From NCBI RefSeq assembly GCF_003260265.1, contig NZ_QITQ01000001.1, positions 186,001 to 250,000 of the forward strand: DNA of 64,000 bases, in the 5' to 3' direction. A program made the position numbers and the translations under genes. This DNA is from Roseovarius amoyensis. Its GTDB lineage: Bacteria > Pseudomonadota > Alphaproteobacteria > Rhodobacterales > Rhodobacteraceae. Numbering within the stretch: position 1 is the stretch's first letter; every line of letters starts with the position of its first letter. The notes beneath the pieces were generated by a model. The model worked only from the letters and a program-made list of their open reading frames with translations, did no database searches and was not told where the DNA came from. Shown here piece after piece: positions 40,218-50,709 of the stretch.

Positions 40218-40463
40218 TCAGCGTACGCGCCGGCGCAGCCAGCGGCCCAGGTACAACACCGGCCAGCGCAGCAGGCTCACCCCCGCCGCCAGCACCAGCA
40301 GCCCCACCCATGGCCCGTTCTGCCAGGTGACATAGCCCAGCAGCGGAATGCCGGTGGCGATCAGCGCCCAGGCCCGGCGCCAGTGATTGTCACGACTGGG
40401 GATCATCGCGGCAAGGTTCGCGGCCAATGCCCAGAGACAGGCCAGGATCAGCGAGGTATTCAT
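40218..40463 (-). CDS. DUF2484 membrane protein, copy 2
   Basis: An 81-residue protein with two or three hydrophobic helices and a basic tail (YLGRWLRRRVR). The start MNTSLILACLWALAANLAAM parallels the neighbouring paralogue MNGSVVTLACLWVIAAAVVAL, so the two arose by tandem duplication. DUF2484 proteins occur inside the murC-murB interval of Rhodobacterales, and their function is unknown. The ATG overlaps the stop of copy 1 (ATGA). Confidence 0.8.
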   Translation of the reverse strand: MNTSLILACLWALAANLAAMIPSRDNHWRRAWALIATGIPLLGYVTWQNGPWVGLLVLAAGVSLLRWPVLYLGRWLRRRVR

Positions 40464-40741
40464 TCCGATCCCTCCTCTTGCCGTGCGCCCTGCCCTGTGC
40501 CGGGGCCGCGCAAAATGCGGCACAGCAGCACCGCCAGCGGCCGGCGGAACATCGACACCACCACGACCAGCGCCGGCAGCACGACCCACGCGCCATAGGC
40601 CCCGGCCAGCCGCCACATCAGCCAACCCGCCGCCACCAGCAAGGCCAGCCCCGGCAGGTATTGCCAGCGCCGGGGCAGTAGCGCCACCACCGCCGCGGCA
40701 ATGACCCACAGACAGGCCAGGGTCACGACCGAGCCGTTCAT
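40460..40741 (-). CDS. DUF2484 membrane protein, copy 1
   Basis: A 93-residue protein with three hydrophobic segments and a charged C-terminus (GTGQGARQEEGSE) absent from copy 2. The ATG complementary to 40739-40741 overlaps the stop of the APC permease gene by ATGA, and its own stop overlaps copy 2 in the same way. All three should be translated from one message. Function is unknown. Confidence 0.78.
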   Translation of the reverse strand: MNGSVVTLACLWVIAAAVVALLPRRWQYLPGLALLVAAGWLMWRLAGAYGAWVVLPALVVVVSMFRRPLAVLLCRILRGPGTGQGARQEEGSE

Positions 40742-41925
40742 AGCGCCTGCCCCAGGCTGGTCGCCAACGCGCCCAGCGACAGGATCAGCCCTACGGCGGG
40801 CACCAGCGCGGGCACGCGAAACGGCGCCTCGGGGGTGTGCCGCTTCATCGCCAAGAGCGCCGCGTTGACCAGCACGAACACCCCCAGCAGGATGGCCGAT
40901 GTCAGCCCGGCAAGGTTTGCAACAGGCAACAGCAGCGCCGCCGGGATCACCACCGCACCGACAAAGAGCGTCGCCACCACCGGCGTGCCCAGCCTCGGGT
41001 GGGCGTGGTGAAAGAACGCCAGCCGCTGGCTGCGCCGCCCCAAACCGAACAGAACGCGGCTGGCCATGACCATCTGCGCCAGAACGCCATTCAGCGCCGC
41101 CGCCACCGCGATGAGCGACAGAAACCCCGCACTGCCCCCACGCGACACCTGCCAGACCAGCGCCAGCGGCTGTTCGCTGGCACCCAGCCGGTCCAGCGGT
41201 ACCGCCCGCACCGCCGCCAGCGAAACCAGTGCGTAAAGCACGCTGGCAATCACCAGCGACAGCAGGATGGCACGCGGCAGAACATGCGTCGGGCGCTCGA
41301 CTTCTTCGGCCATGTTGACGATGTCCTCGAACCCGATGAAGGCAAAGAATGCCAGCACCGCGCCCGCGACGACGCCCGACCAGACGATCGCCGGCGGCGC
41401 GGAAAAGACCGCCACCGGCTCGGCCGTGGCGCCGGCAAAAATGACCAACGCCAGTCCCAGAACCTCGATGGCGGTAAAGACCGCCGCCAGCGCCAGGCTT
41501 TCCAGCACGCCCACCAGCGCCACCGCCACCAGCGCCAACCCCATGATCACGGCGCTGGCCTCGAACGGCAGATCGGTCGCGGATGTCAGGTAACCGGTGC
41601 CGCCGCGCAGCACCGCCGCCGCCGACACCGACCCTGCGGCAACAATCCCCAGCCCCACGGCGGTGCCCAGCCAAGGCACGTTGAACCCCTTGCCGACATA
41701 GATCGCCTCGCCCGCCGCCTCGGGCAGGCGGGTCGAGAACTCGGCATAGCTCAGCGCGGTCGGCGCGGCGATAAGCCCGGCCAGCAGGAACGACAGCGGC
41801 GCCCAGACGCCGGCCTCGGCTGCGACGGCGCCGACCAGCACATAGATGCCGGCCCCCACCATCACGCCGACGCCATAGGCAGTCAGCAACCCCAGACCGA
41901 TGCGGCGTTTGAGTTCGTCAGCCAT
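40738..41925 (-). CDS. APC-superfamily amino acid permease inside the dcw cluster
   Basis: A 395-residue transporter with eleven or twelve membrane helices. The N-terminal GLLTAYGVGVMVGAGIYVLVGA is the APC helix 1 pattern with its broken, glycine-rich centre (partly quoted), and FAFIGFEDIVNMAEEVERPTHVLPRAI (partly quoted) is the conserved loop after helix 6. The substrate is unknown but probably an amino acid. It begins 2 bp after the murC stop and overlaps the next gene, so it belongs to the dcw transcript. It is not part of the classical cluster. Confidence 0.87.
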   Translation of the reverse strand: MADELKRRIGLGLLTAYGVGVMVGAGIYVLVGAVAAEAGVWAPLSFLLAGLIAAPTALSYAEFSTRLPEAAGEAIYVGKGFNVPWLGTAVGLGIVAAGSVSAAAVLRGGTGYLTSATDLPFEASAVIMGLALVAVALVGVLESLALAAVFTAIEVLGLALVIFAGATAEPVAVFSAPPAIVWSGVVAGAVLAFFAFIGFEDIVNMAEEVERPTHVLPRAILLSLVIASVLYALVSLAAVRAVPLDRLGASEQPLALVWQVSRGGSAGFLSLIAVAAALNGVLAQMVMASRVLFGLGRRSQRLAFFHHAHPRLGTPVVATLFVGAVVIPAALLLPVANLAGLTSAILLGVFVLVNAALLAMKRHTPEAPFRVPALVPAVGLILSLGALATSLGQAL

Positions 41926-41927
41926 GC

Positions 41928-43330
<1,403 letters not shown>

Positions 43331-43334
<4 letters not shown>

Positions 43335-44470
43335 CGGCTTTGTCCTTTTTCTGCCAGCCCGATCACCATCTCGGCCAGCCGTTCATGTGCATCTGGCATC
43401 GCCACGCCCAGCGCGGCACGCGACATCTGTGCGGCGCCATCGGGGTTGTCCAGCACCAGAGCGATTTGTTCGGCCAGCACCTCGACCGACAACTTTCCCT
43501 CGGGGATCACCACCGCCGCGCCGGCCTGCGCCAGCCCGCTGGCGTTGGCAGTCTGGTGGTCGTCGGCGGCGTAGGGATAGGGGATAAGGATCGCGGGGCG
43601 ACCGATGACGGCGATATCAGCCAGCGACGACGCGCCGGCACGGCTGATGACAAGCTGCGCCTCGCTCATCCGGCGCGGCAGGTCGCGAAAGAACGGCTCG
43701 ACCTCGGCCGAAATGCCGTGCTCGTCGTAATAGGCCGCGACCCGTTCGCCGTCTTCATCGCGGGCCTGGTGGCTGACACGGATGTTGTGCAACAGATCAC
43801 TCTTGAGCGCGGCAATCGCCGGCGGCACCACGTCCGACAGCACCCGCGCGCCCTGACTGCCGCCGATGACGAGGATCGACATCGGGTAGTCGCCGGGCGG
43901 AATATAGCCAGCGCCGGCCCGATCCAGCACCGCGGCGCGCACCGGGTTGCCGGTATGCACGCCCTCGACCCCATCGGGCAGGCGCGTGGGCCAGGTGCCG
44001 CAGGCCACCGCATCGACACGCGTGGCGAACAGCCGATTCACACGTCCCGGCACGCCGTTCTGTTCATGGATCATCCGCGGCAGGCGCAGGATACAGGCCG
44101 CCGACAGCGCCGGAATGGAGGGATAGCCGCCAAAGCCCACCACCACGTCGGGCCGGTCGCGCAGCATCCGCCACAACGCCCCCACCACCCCGGCGACGAT
44201 GCGCGGCGCCACCAGCAGCCGGCCAAGAATGCCCCCACGGGCAAAGGTGGCCGAGGATACCTTTTCGATCTCGGTCGAATGGGGAAAGCCGCCGGTATAG
44301 CGCGCGCCGCGCGCATCCGTCGACAGCCGCACCCGCCAGCCGCGGCGCAGCATCGTCTCGGCCAGCGCCTGGGCGGGGAACATGTGCCCGCCGGTGCCGC
44401 CCGCGGCGATGATCAGATATGGCTGTCTTGCGTTCACGGCCTTGTCCTGCTCCGGTTCTCTTTCGTTCAT
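43331..44470 (-). CDS. murG: Lipid II synthase MurG
   Basis: A GT-B glycosyltransferase of about 370 residues that adds GlcNAc to lipid I on the inner membrane face. The N-terminal loop is [15 protein letters not shown], the acceptor-site HEQNGVPG lies near residue 140, and the donor-site [10 protein letters not shown] lies near residue 290. The ATG complementary to 44468-44470 gives 379 residues. A GTG at 44437, eight bases after AGGA, would give 368 and fits the family start at least as well. Confidence 0.94.
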
Positions 44471-44492
44471 TGGCACAGCCCCGCGCGGGTTT

Positions 44493-45662
44493 CTAGCGCG
44501 CGCGCCCGCCGCGCAGGATATCGTTGATCTCGCCCTGCGGACGGCTGCGGGTCAAGGCAAACAGCATTCCCACCGCGATGCCCCCCGCGATCAGCGAAGA
44601 GCCGCCATAACTGACAAAGGGCAGCGTCATTCCCTTGGCCGGCAAGAGCCGAACCGCCACGCCCATGTTGATCATCGCCTGCACCGCAAAGATCGACACC
44701 AACCCCGTGCCTGCCAGCCGGGTAAAGGTGTCGCGCTCGCGCAGCAGGCGGGTCAGCGAGCGCACGACGACCAGCGCATAAAGCGCGATGATCACCGCCA
44801 CCAGGATCAGGCCGTATTCCTCGGCCGCCACGGCGATGATGAAATCGGTGTGCGCGTCAGGCAGGCTCCACTTGACCTCGCCTTCGCCGACACCGACGCC
44901 AAAGATGCCGCCCTCGCGGATGGCGTTGATGGCAAAGCCAAGCTGGGTGTTGGGGTCGACCTCGGGGCTGAGAAAGCCGTCGATGCGGCGGGCAAAGTGT
45001 TCGGAACTGCCATAGGCCAGACTGCCGGCGCCAAAGATGCACACGAACATGCCCAGCAGTAGCCATATCGGCGCACCGGCGACGAAATACATCACGCCCC
45101 AGGCGAACAGGATCAGGCAGGCCTGCCCGAAATCGGGCTGCATCGCCAGCATCGCGACGATCGCCACCGCCAGCATCAGCGACCAGCTCTTGCCGGGGGG
45201 GCCGTTGATCTCGTCACTGGCGGCCATCAGCCACGCCGCGACAACCACGAATCCGGGCTTGAGGAATTCCGACGGCTGCACCGATCCGAATCCCAGCGAA
45301 TACCAGCGAACCGCTCCCTTGCCGAAATCGGTACCAAAGACCGGCAGCAGCGCCAGCGCCACGAAAGCGGCCAGGAAACCCAGCACCGCCAGGCGGCGCA
45401 CCAGCGCCGGCCCCATCATCGAGACCACCACCATCGCCATCAGCGCCATCACGCCGAAAATCGCCTGCCGCTCGACATAATGGAAGGGGGCAAAGCCGTT
45501 ACGCTCGGCCAGCGGCGGCGACGCGGCGAGGCCCAGCAGGATACCGATACCGAAGAGGATCAGAACGCAGGACATCGACCACTTGTCGATCGTCCGCCAC
45601 CATCGGGGGATGACCGGCTCGCCGCTTTGCGCGGGTGCCGCCCCATAGACCATTTCCGTCAT
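44493..45662 (-). CDS. ftsW: Septal peptidoglycan polymerase FtsW (SEDS)
   Basis: A 389-residue SEDS protein with about ten membrane helices that polymerises lipid II at the septum together with FtsI. Conserved segments include [17 protein letters not shown] and [14 protein letters not shown] in the first half and [19 protein letters not shown] near the end. It is separated from the upstream peroxiredoxin-like gene by 165 bp containing a hairpin at 45767-45791 (GGCAGAGGGAA/TTCCCCCTGCC, one mismatch). Confidence 0.95.
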   Translation of the reverse strand: MTEMVYGAAPAQSGEPVIPRWWRTIDKWSMSCVLILFGIGILLGLAASPPLAERNGFAPFHYVERQAIFGVMALMAMVVVSMMGPALVRRLAVLGFLAAFVALALLPVFGTDFGKGAVRWYSLGFGSVQPSEFLKPGFVVVAAWLMAASDEINGPPGKSWSLMLAVAIVAMLAMQPDFGQACLILFAWGVMYFVAGAPIWLLLGMFVCIFGAGSLAYGSSEHFARRIDGFLSPEVDPNTQLGFAINAIREGGIFGVGVGEGEVKWSLPDAHTDFIIAVAAEEYGLILVAVIIALYALVVVRSLTRLLRERDTFTRLAGTGLVSIFAVQAMINMGVAVRLLPAKGMTLPFVSYGGSSLIAGGIAVGMLFALTRSRPQGEINDILRGGRAR

Positions 45663-45827
45663 GACTGCCGCCTGCCTTTGTGTCACCCCTCGTTTGCCGG
45701 GGGCCTTGTGATCATTCTAGCAGGTCGGGACGGTCGAGAAAAGCGTTTCGGTCCGGCGCCATGCCCGGCAGAGGGAAACATTCCCCCTGCCCCGGCAAAT
45801 CGCCTGATCCTTGTGGATGGCCTGATT

Positions 45828-46352
45828 TCAGCCCGCCCAGGTTCCGCGAACGGGATAGTCGTTCGCGCGGATGAACTGCACGCCGCCGGCCAGGGTTTCC
45901 AGGTCGGGGCGGGCGAAGGGGGCGTTCGAGATGTCGATAATCTGCACCTGTCCCCGGTCGTTGATGACAAAGATGCCCGGTTCGGGGAATGGGCGGTCGG
46001 TTTCCTGCGGGCTGCGCGGCTGAGATATGTAAAGCCCCAGCGCCCGCATCTGCCCGGTGTCGAGCCCATAGCCCACTGGCACCGTGACCCCCACCTCGTC
46101 GACAAAGGCACGGGCCTTTTCCTCGGGATCGCCCGAAACGGCCACCACATCGACGCCCTGCGCGTGAAAGCGGTCGTTTACCGTTTCAAGCTTGCCCATG
46201 TATTTCTTGCACAGCGGGCAGTGCAGGCCGCGATAAACCACCACCATCTGCCAGTCATGGCCGCCGCCGGGCTGTCCCAGCATCAGCGTACCGCCGCCAA
46301 GCATATGCACCTGTTGTTTCGGAAAGGTATCGCCGGCCTGAAGGGTCTGCAT
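45828..46352 (-). CDS. Peroxiredoxin-like (AhpC/TSA fold) protein
   Basis: A 174-residue cytoplasmic thioredoxin-fold protein. The segment VVVYRGLHCPLCKKYMGKLE has CPLC at about residues 46-49, where peroxiredoxins of this type keep the active-site cysteines, and VVAVSGDPEEKA follows in the usual place. It probably reduces peroxides or acts as a thiol oxidoreductase. It is located between murD and ftsW on the same strand, where the classical dcw cluster has no gene. Confidence 0.83.
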   Translation of the reverse strand: MQTLQAGDTFPKQQVHMLGGGTLMLGQPGGGHDWQMVVVYRGLHCPLCKKYMGKLETVNDRFHAQGVDVVAVSGDPEEKARAFVDEVGVTVPVGYGLDTGQMRALGLYISQPRSPQETDRPFPEPGIFVINDRGQVQIIDISNAPFARPDLETLAGGVQFIRANDYPVRGTWAG

Positions 46353-46448
46353 GTGGTTGGCTCCGTTCGCCTGTTTCGTGATCCCTGCAAGGTGGACCGC
46401 CCGCACAGGCGGCGCAATGGCTTCACGCAAACTTGACGGCGGCGAGGA

Positions 46449-47846
46449 TCAGAGCCGGGCCTTGACGCAGGCGATGAAATCCTCGCCGCGCTGTTCGAAA
46501 TTGTCGTACTGGTCGAAACTGGCCGCCGCCGGGGCCAGCAGCACCGTATCACCGGGCTGCGCCTCTTTCATGGCCCGTTCTACCGCCCGTTCCATCGTGG
46601 TGCAGATCTCGGCCTCGACACCGTCAAGCTGCATGGCAAAGCCCGCCGCCTCGCGCCCGATGACATAGGCCCTGACGACGTTTGTCAGGCCGGGTTTCAG
46701 CGCCGCAACGCCGCCCTCCTTTTCCAGCCCGCCGCAGATCCAGCGGATACTGGTGAACGCCTCCAGCGCCTTGAGCGCCGCATCCACGTTGGTGGCCTTG
46801 CTGTCATTGACAAAGGTCACGCCACCTTTTTCGGCAATCATCTGGCTGCGGTGCGGCAGTCCGGCAAAGCTGTGAAACCCCTGTTCGATGTCCCTGGGCG
46901 CCAGCCCCAGCGCCCGGCAGGCGGCATACGCCGTGCAGGCGTTCTGGTGGTTGTGCCGCCCCGGCAGGCCCTTTATCGGCCGCAGGTCGATGGCGCCGGC
47001 CTGCCGCCCCTTGCGGTATTCGCTCAGAAACCCCTTGCGGGCAAAGACCGACCAGCCCGGCCCCGCCAGCTTGCGCGTGACCGACACGCGGATAACGCGG
47101 GCGTCGCCCGGGGCCTCGGCCAGTTGCCCGGCCAGAAACACCCCCTCGGGTTCGTCCACGCCGATCACCGCGCGGTCCGGCCCGCCCTCGGCAAATAGCC
47201 GCCGTTTGGCGGCGAAATACCCCCCCTTGCCGCCGTGGCGGTCAAGGTGGTCGGGCGAAAGGTTGGTAAAGACCGCCACGTCCGGGGTCAGCGCGCGCGC
47301 CAGTTCCGTCTGGTAGCTGGACAGCTCCAGCACCACCACCCCGCCGTCGCCGGGCGGGTCGATGTCCAGCACCCCGCGGCCGATATTGCCCGCAAGCTGC
47401 GCCGACCGGCCGGCATTGCTCAGAACATGATGGATCAGCGCGGCGGTGGTTGATTTGCCGTTGCTGCCGGTGACCGCCGCCACTCGGGGCGCGGTGTCGA
47501 AATCGTCCCAGGCCCCGGTGGCCAGCGCGGCGAAAAAGAGCCCGATATCGTTGTCCACCGGCACCCCGGCCTCCAGCGCCGCCAGCACTACCGGGTGCGG
47601 AGCCGGGTAAAGATGCGCAATGCCGGGCGAAACCACCAGCCGCGCTATATCGTCCAGCGCGCCCGGGCGCGACAGGTCGGCCACCTCGAAACCTTCGCGC
47701 TCTGCCGCCTCGCGCTGTTGGGGGTTGTCGTCCCAGCAAACTGGATGCGCGTCACCGGCGCCAAGGGCGCGCGCCGCGCTGAGACCCGAACGCCCCAGTC
47801 CCAGCACACCCACGCGCGCGCCTTCGAACCCGGAAACCGGGATCAT
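46449..47846 (-). CDS. murD: UDP-N-acetylmuramoylalanine--D-glutamate ligase MurD
   Basis: A 465-residue Mur ligase that adds D-Glu to UDP-MurNAc-L-Ala. The N-terminal [16 protein letters not shown] binds UDP, the ATP loop is [14 protein letters not shown] near residue 113, and the conserved [12 protein letters not shown] and [12 protein letters not shown] blocks are present. The ATG at 47846 gives the family-normal N-terminus. The upstream 334-bp gap separates it from mraY, which is unusual because mraY and murD are usually adjacent. Confidence 0.95.
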   Translation of the reverse strand: MIPVSGFEGARVGVLGLGRSGLSAARALGAGDAHPVCWDDNPQQREAAEREGFEVADLSRPGALDDIARLVVSPGIAHLYPAPHPVVLAALEAGVPVDNDIGLFFAALATGAWDDFDTAPRVAAVTGSNGKSTTAALIHHVLSNAGRSAQLAGNIGRGVLDIDPPGDGGVVVLELSSYQTELARALTPDVAVFTNLSPDHLDRHGGKGGYFAAKRRLFAEGGPDRAVIGVDEPEGVFLAGQLAEAPGDARVIRVSVTRKLAGPGWSVFARKGFLSEYRKGRQAGAIDLRPIKGLPGRHNHQNACTAYAACRALGLAPRDIEQGFHSFAGLPHRSQMIAEKGGVTFVNDSKATNVDAALKALEAFTSIRWICGGLEKEGGVAALKPGLTNVVRAYVIGREAAGFAMQLDGVEAEICTTMERAVERAMKEAQPGDTVLLAPAAASFDQYDNFEQRGEDFIACVKARL

Positions 47847-48180
47847 GCCGCGCCCCTGCGTTCTGGGTGTCTGCGTTGGACCGCGCCCATGTGAACTGTA
47901 CTGCCCCAAGCAACGCAAGAAGAGCGGCCCGCAACTATTTCTGCTGACACGCGCCTGCTGAAAGTCCTGACATTTCTTTCAAATGATCCGCAACGCACGG
48001 GCATCCGCACCAAGGGCAGCCCCCGGCCGCGGGTGGGGGTAAAGCCCCCGCCCGGGGGGGCGGCCGGGGGCTGCCCGGCGGTTCCGCCGGGCGAGACGGC
48101 TGAAACAAGGGTTACAGAATACCGGAGACCCGCCCTGCCATGGCTTTTGCAGCCGCTCACCGACATGCCCGCAGCCATGA
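47847..48180. other. 334-bp gap between mraY and murD
   Basis: This is the longest gap inside the dcw cluster after its leader. It contains the nested hairpin at 48014-48091. The 47847-48000 part may hold an additional promoter for murD and later genes, but I cannot identify convincing -35/-10 boxes. No coding sequence with a ribosome site is seen; open frames across it are shadows of the GC-rich sequence. Confidence 0.5.
48014..48091. repeat. Large nested GC hairpin between mraY and murD
   Basis: The outer arms at 48014-48029 and 48061-48076 are a perfect 16-bp inverted repeat (GGGCAGCCCCCGGCCG). Inside, 48030-48039 and 48045-48054 form a second 10-bp stem with one G-U pair around a short loop. 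A third hairpin, CCCGGCGG-TT-CCGCCGGG (48074-48091), overlaps the outer arm, so the two folds could exclude each other. There is no T tract. Confidence 0.75.
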
Positions 48181-49263
48181 TCAGCGCACCTTCAGCGTGG
48201 CCAGCCCGACCAGCGCCAGGATCAGCGAAATGATCCAGAAACGGATCACGATCTGCGGCTCGGCCCAGCCCTTTTTCTCGTAATGGTGATGGATCGGCGC
48301 CATCAGGAACACCCGCTTGCCGGTGCGCTTGAAATACAGCACCTGGATGATCACGCTCAGCGCCTCGACAACGAACAGCCCGCCGACGATGGCCAGCACG
48401 ATCTCGTGTTTGGTCACCACCGCGATGGCGCCCAGCGCGCCGCCCAGCGCCAGCGACCCGGTATCGCCCATGAACACCGCCGCCGGGGGGGCGTTGTACC
48501 ATAGGAATCCCAGCCCGCCGCCAACCAGCCCGGCCACGAATATCATGATCTCGCCGGTGCCGGGGACGTAATGCACCTCAAGATACTCGGTGAAATCGAC
48601 CCGGCCAACCGAATAGGCGATGATGCCCAGCGCCGTCGCCGCGATCATCACCGGCATGATCGCCAGCCCATCCAGCCCGTCGGTCAGGTTCACCGCGTTC
48701 GCGGCCCCCACGATCACGATCATGGCGAAGGGCACGAAGAGCACGCCGAGGTTCAGCAGCATGTCCTTGAAGAACGGAAACGCCAGTTGGTGCTGCAGCT
48801 CGGCGGGGTGGAAATGCGTGGCCCACAACGCGGCAATGCCCGCAATGGCAAACCCCAGCAGCAGCCGCAGCTTGCCCGGGACGCCGTTGCTGGATTGCTT
48901 GGACACCTTGGCATAGTCGTCCCAGAACCCGATCAGCCCGAACGACAGCGTCACGAACAGCACCAGCCAGACATAGGGGTTGTCAAGCCGCGCCCAAAGC
49001 AGGGTCGAGGTGGCCAGCGCCCCCACGATCAGCAACCCCCCCATGGTGGGCGTGCCTGACTTGGCCAGATGCCCCTCGGGCCCGTCGGCACGAATGGGCT
49101 GGCCCTTGCCCTGACGTTTACGCAGCACGTTGATCAGCGGCGGCCCGAACAGGAAGCCAAAGATCAACGCGGTCAGAAACGCACCGCCGGAGCGAAAAGT
49201 GATGTAGCGGAAGAGGTTGAAAACATCTCCGCCATCCGACCACAGGGTCAACCAGTATAACAT
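48181..49263 (-). CDS. mraY: Phospho-MurNAc-pentapeptide transferase MraY
   Basis: A 360-residue polytopic membrane enzyme that makes lipid I from UDP-MurNAc-pentapeptide and undecaprenyl phosphate. Signature elements are [10 protein letters not shown] near residue 70, [14 protein letters not shown] near 190, and [13 protein letters not shown] near 320, which carries the HHH motif. Its ATG directly follows the murF stop (TGAATG on the minus strand), so the two are coupled. Confidence 0.97.
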   Translation of the reverse strand: MLYWLTLWSDGGDVFNLFRYITFRSGGAFLTALIFGFLFGPPLINVLRKRQGKGQPIRADGPEGHLAKSGTPTMGGLLIVGALATSTLLWARLDNPYVWLVLFVTLSFGLIGFWDDYAKVSKQSSNGVPGKLRLLLGFAIAGIAALWATHFHPAELQHQLAFPFFKDMLLNLGVLFVPFAMIVIVGAANAVNLTDGLDGLAIMPVMIAATALGIIAYSVGRVDFTEYLEVHYVPGTGEIMIFVAGLVGGGLGFLWYNAPPAAVFMGDTGSLALGGALGAIAVVTKHEIVLAIVGGLFVVEALSVIIQVLYFKRTGKRVFLMAPIHHHYEKKGWAEPQIVIRFWIISLILALVGLATLKVR

Positions 49264-50709
49264 TCAGCCTTCCTCGTCCTCGCGCGCCACCGCGCGGCCC
49301 GCCTTGCGCAGGGCATCGACCACCAGACTGATCCGGCTGCCCTTTGAGCCCTTGACCAGCACCACATCACCCGCGTCGATCAGGCGATGCGCGCGGCCCG
49401 CCAGATCCTCTGCCCGCTCGGCGTACTCACCGCGCTGCGCCTCTGGCAACGTATCCCAAAGCGCCCTCATCCGCGGGCCGGCGCAATGCACCGTGTCAAT
49501 ATCGCGCATCGACGGCAGATCCGCCAGCGCGGCGTGCATTTGCATTTCGCATTCGCCCAGTTCCAGCATGTCGCCCAGGATGGCAATGCGCCTTCCGTGG
49601 GCGATGCGGCCGATATCGTCGCGCGGGCGGGTTGATGCCAGCATGTTCAGCGCCGCAGCCATCGAGGCGGGGTTCGCGTTGAAGGCGTCATCGAACAGGT
49701 CGATGACCCAGCCTTCCTCACCACTGTCCAGTTGCAACAGCTCGCGCGTGCCGCGCCCCGAGCTGGGGTGCCAGCTGGCCAGATCGGCCACAGCCAGCCC
49801 ACGATCGGCGCCCAGCAGCCAGACCGCCGCCAGCACCGCCAGCGCGTTCTCGGCATAGTGCCGCCCCGTCGCGCCCAGCTTGTAGACCACGCGCATGCGC
49901 CACAGCCGCGCCTGCGCCACGGTCGTGTTTTCGTGCAATTCGGCCGTCAGCAGCCGGTGATGATTGCCGCTGCCTGCGCCAAAGGTGACGACGCGGCGTG
50001 CATGGCGTTCGGCAGCCTCCAGCAGGATCGGCGTGGTGGGCAGGTCGCCGTTCAGCACTGTGGCGCCGCCCGGCTCCAGCCCCTCAAAAATCGCCGCCTT
50101 TTCACGCGCGATGCCGTCAACCGAGCCGAAGAATTCCAGGTGCGCCGGGCCGACCGTCGTAACCACCGCCACATGCGGGCGCGCCATGCGCGTCAGCGGC
50201 GCGATCTCGCCGGGGTGGTTCATGCCGATCTCGATCACGGCAAAGGCGGCCTCTCGCGGCAGCCGCGCCAGCGTCAGCGGCACACCCCAGTGGTTGTTAT
50301 AGCTTGCCTCGGCCGCATGCGTCGGCCCCTGATGCGCCAGCACATGCGCCAGCATGTCCTTGGTCGACGTCTTGCCGACCGACCCGGTGACCGCCACCAC
50401 CCGCGCCTTGCTGCGCGCACGCCCGGCCCGGCCCAGTGATTCAAGCCCCGCCTGCACGTCATCGACCAGCAACAGCGGGGCATCCGCGGCCACGCCATCG
50501 GGCACATGGCTGACCAGCGCCGCCGCCGCACCGCGCGCCAGCGCATCGGCCACGAAATCATGCCCGTCGCGCGCCGCGCTCAGCGCCACGAACAAATCAC
50601 CCGGCACCAGCGTGCGGGTGTCAATCGACACCCCCGTCGCCTGCCAGTCACTGCCATTCAGTCGCCCGCCGGTGGCCGCCGCGGCCTCTGCCGCCGCCCA
50701 CAGGCTCAT
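49264..50709 (-). CDS. murF: UDP-MurNAc-tripeptide--D-Ala-D-Ala ligase MurF
   Basis: A 481-residue Mur ligase that adds D-Ala-D-Ala to the UDP-linked tripeptide. The N-terminal domain has VSIDTRTLVPGDLFVAL, the ATP loop is GSVGKTSTKDMLAH near residue 110, and DDAFNANPASMAAAL and LGDMLELG are MurF-specific. The start ATG overlaps the murE stop (ATGA). It is followed immediately by mraY. Confidence 0.95.
   Translation of the reverse strand: MSLWAAAEAAAATGGRLNGSDWQATGVSIDTRTLVPGDLFVALSAARDGHDFVADALARGAAAALVSHVPDGVAADAPLLLVDDVQAGLESLGRAGRARSKARVVAVTGSVGKTSTKDMLAHVLAHQGPTHAAEASYNNHWGVPLTLARLPREAAFAVIEIGMNHPGEIAPLTRMARPHVAVVTTVGPAHLEFFGSVDGIAREKAAIFEGLEPGGATVLNGDLPTTPILLEAAERHARRVVTFGAGSGNHHRLLTAELHENTTVAQARLWRMRVVYKLGATGRHYAENALAVLAAVWLLGADRGLAVADLASWHPSSGRGTRELLQLDSGEEGWVIDLFDDAFNANPASMAAALNMLASTRPRDDIGRIAHGRRIAILGDMLELGECEMQMHAALADLPSMRDIDTVHCAGPRMRALWDTLPEAQRGEYAERAEDLAGRAHRLIDAGDVVLVKGSKGSRISLVVDALRKAGRAVAREDEEG

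Noticed and set aside
47843-48502. A minus-strand frame spanning the mraY-murD gap
   Set aside because: It is made from mraY out of frame and the hairpin repeats, with no plausible start or domain.
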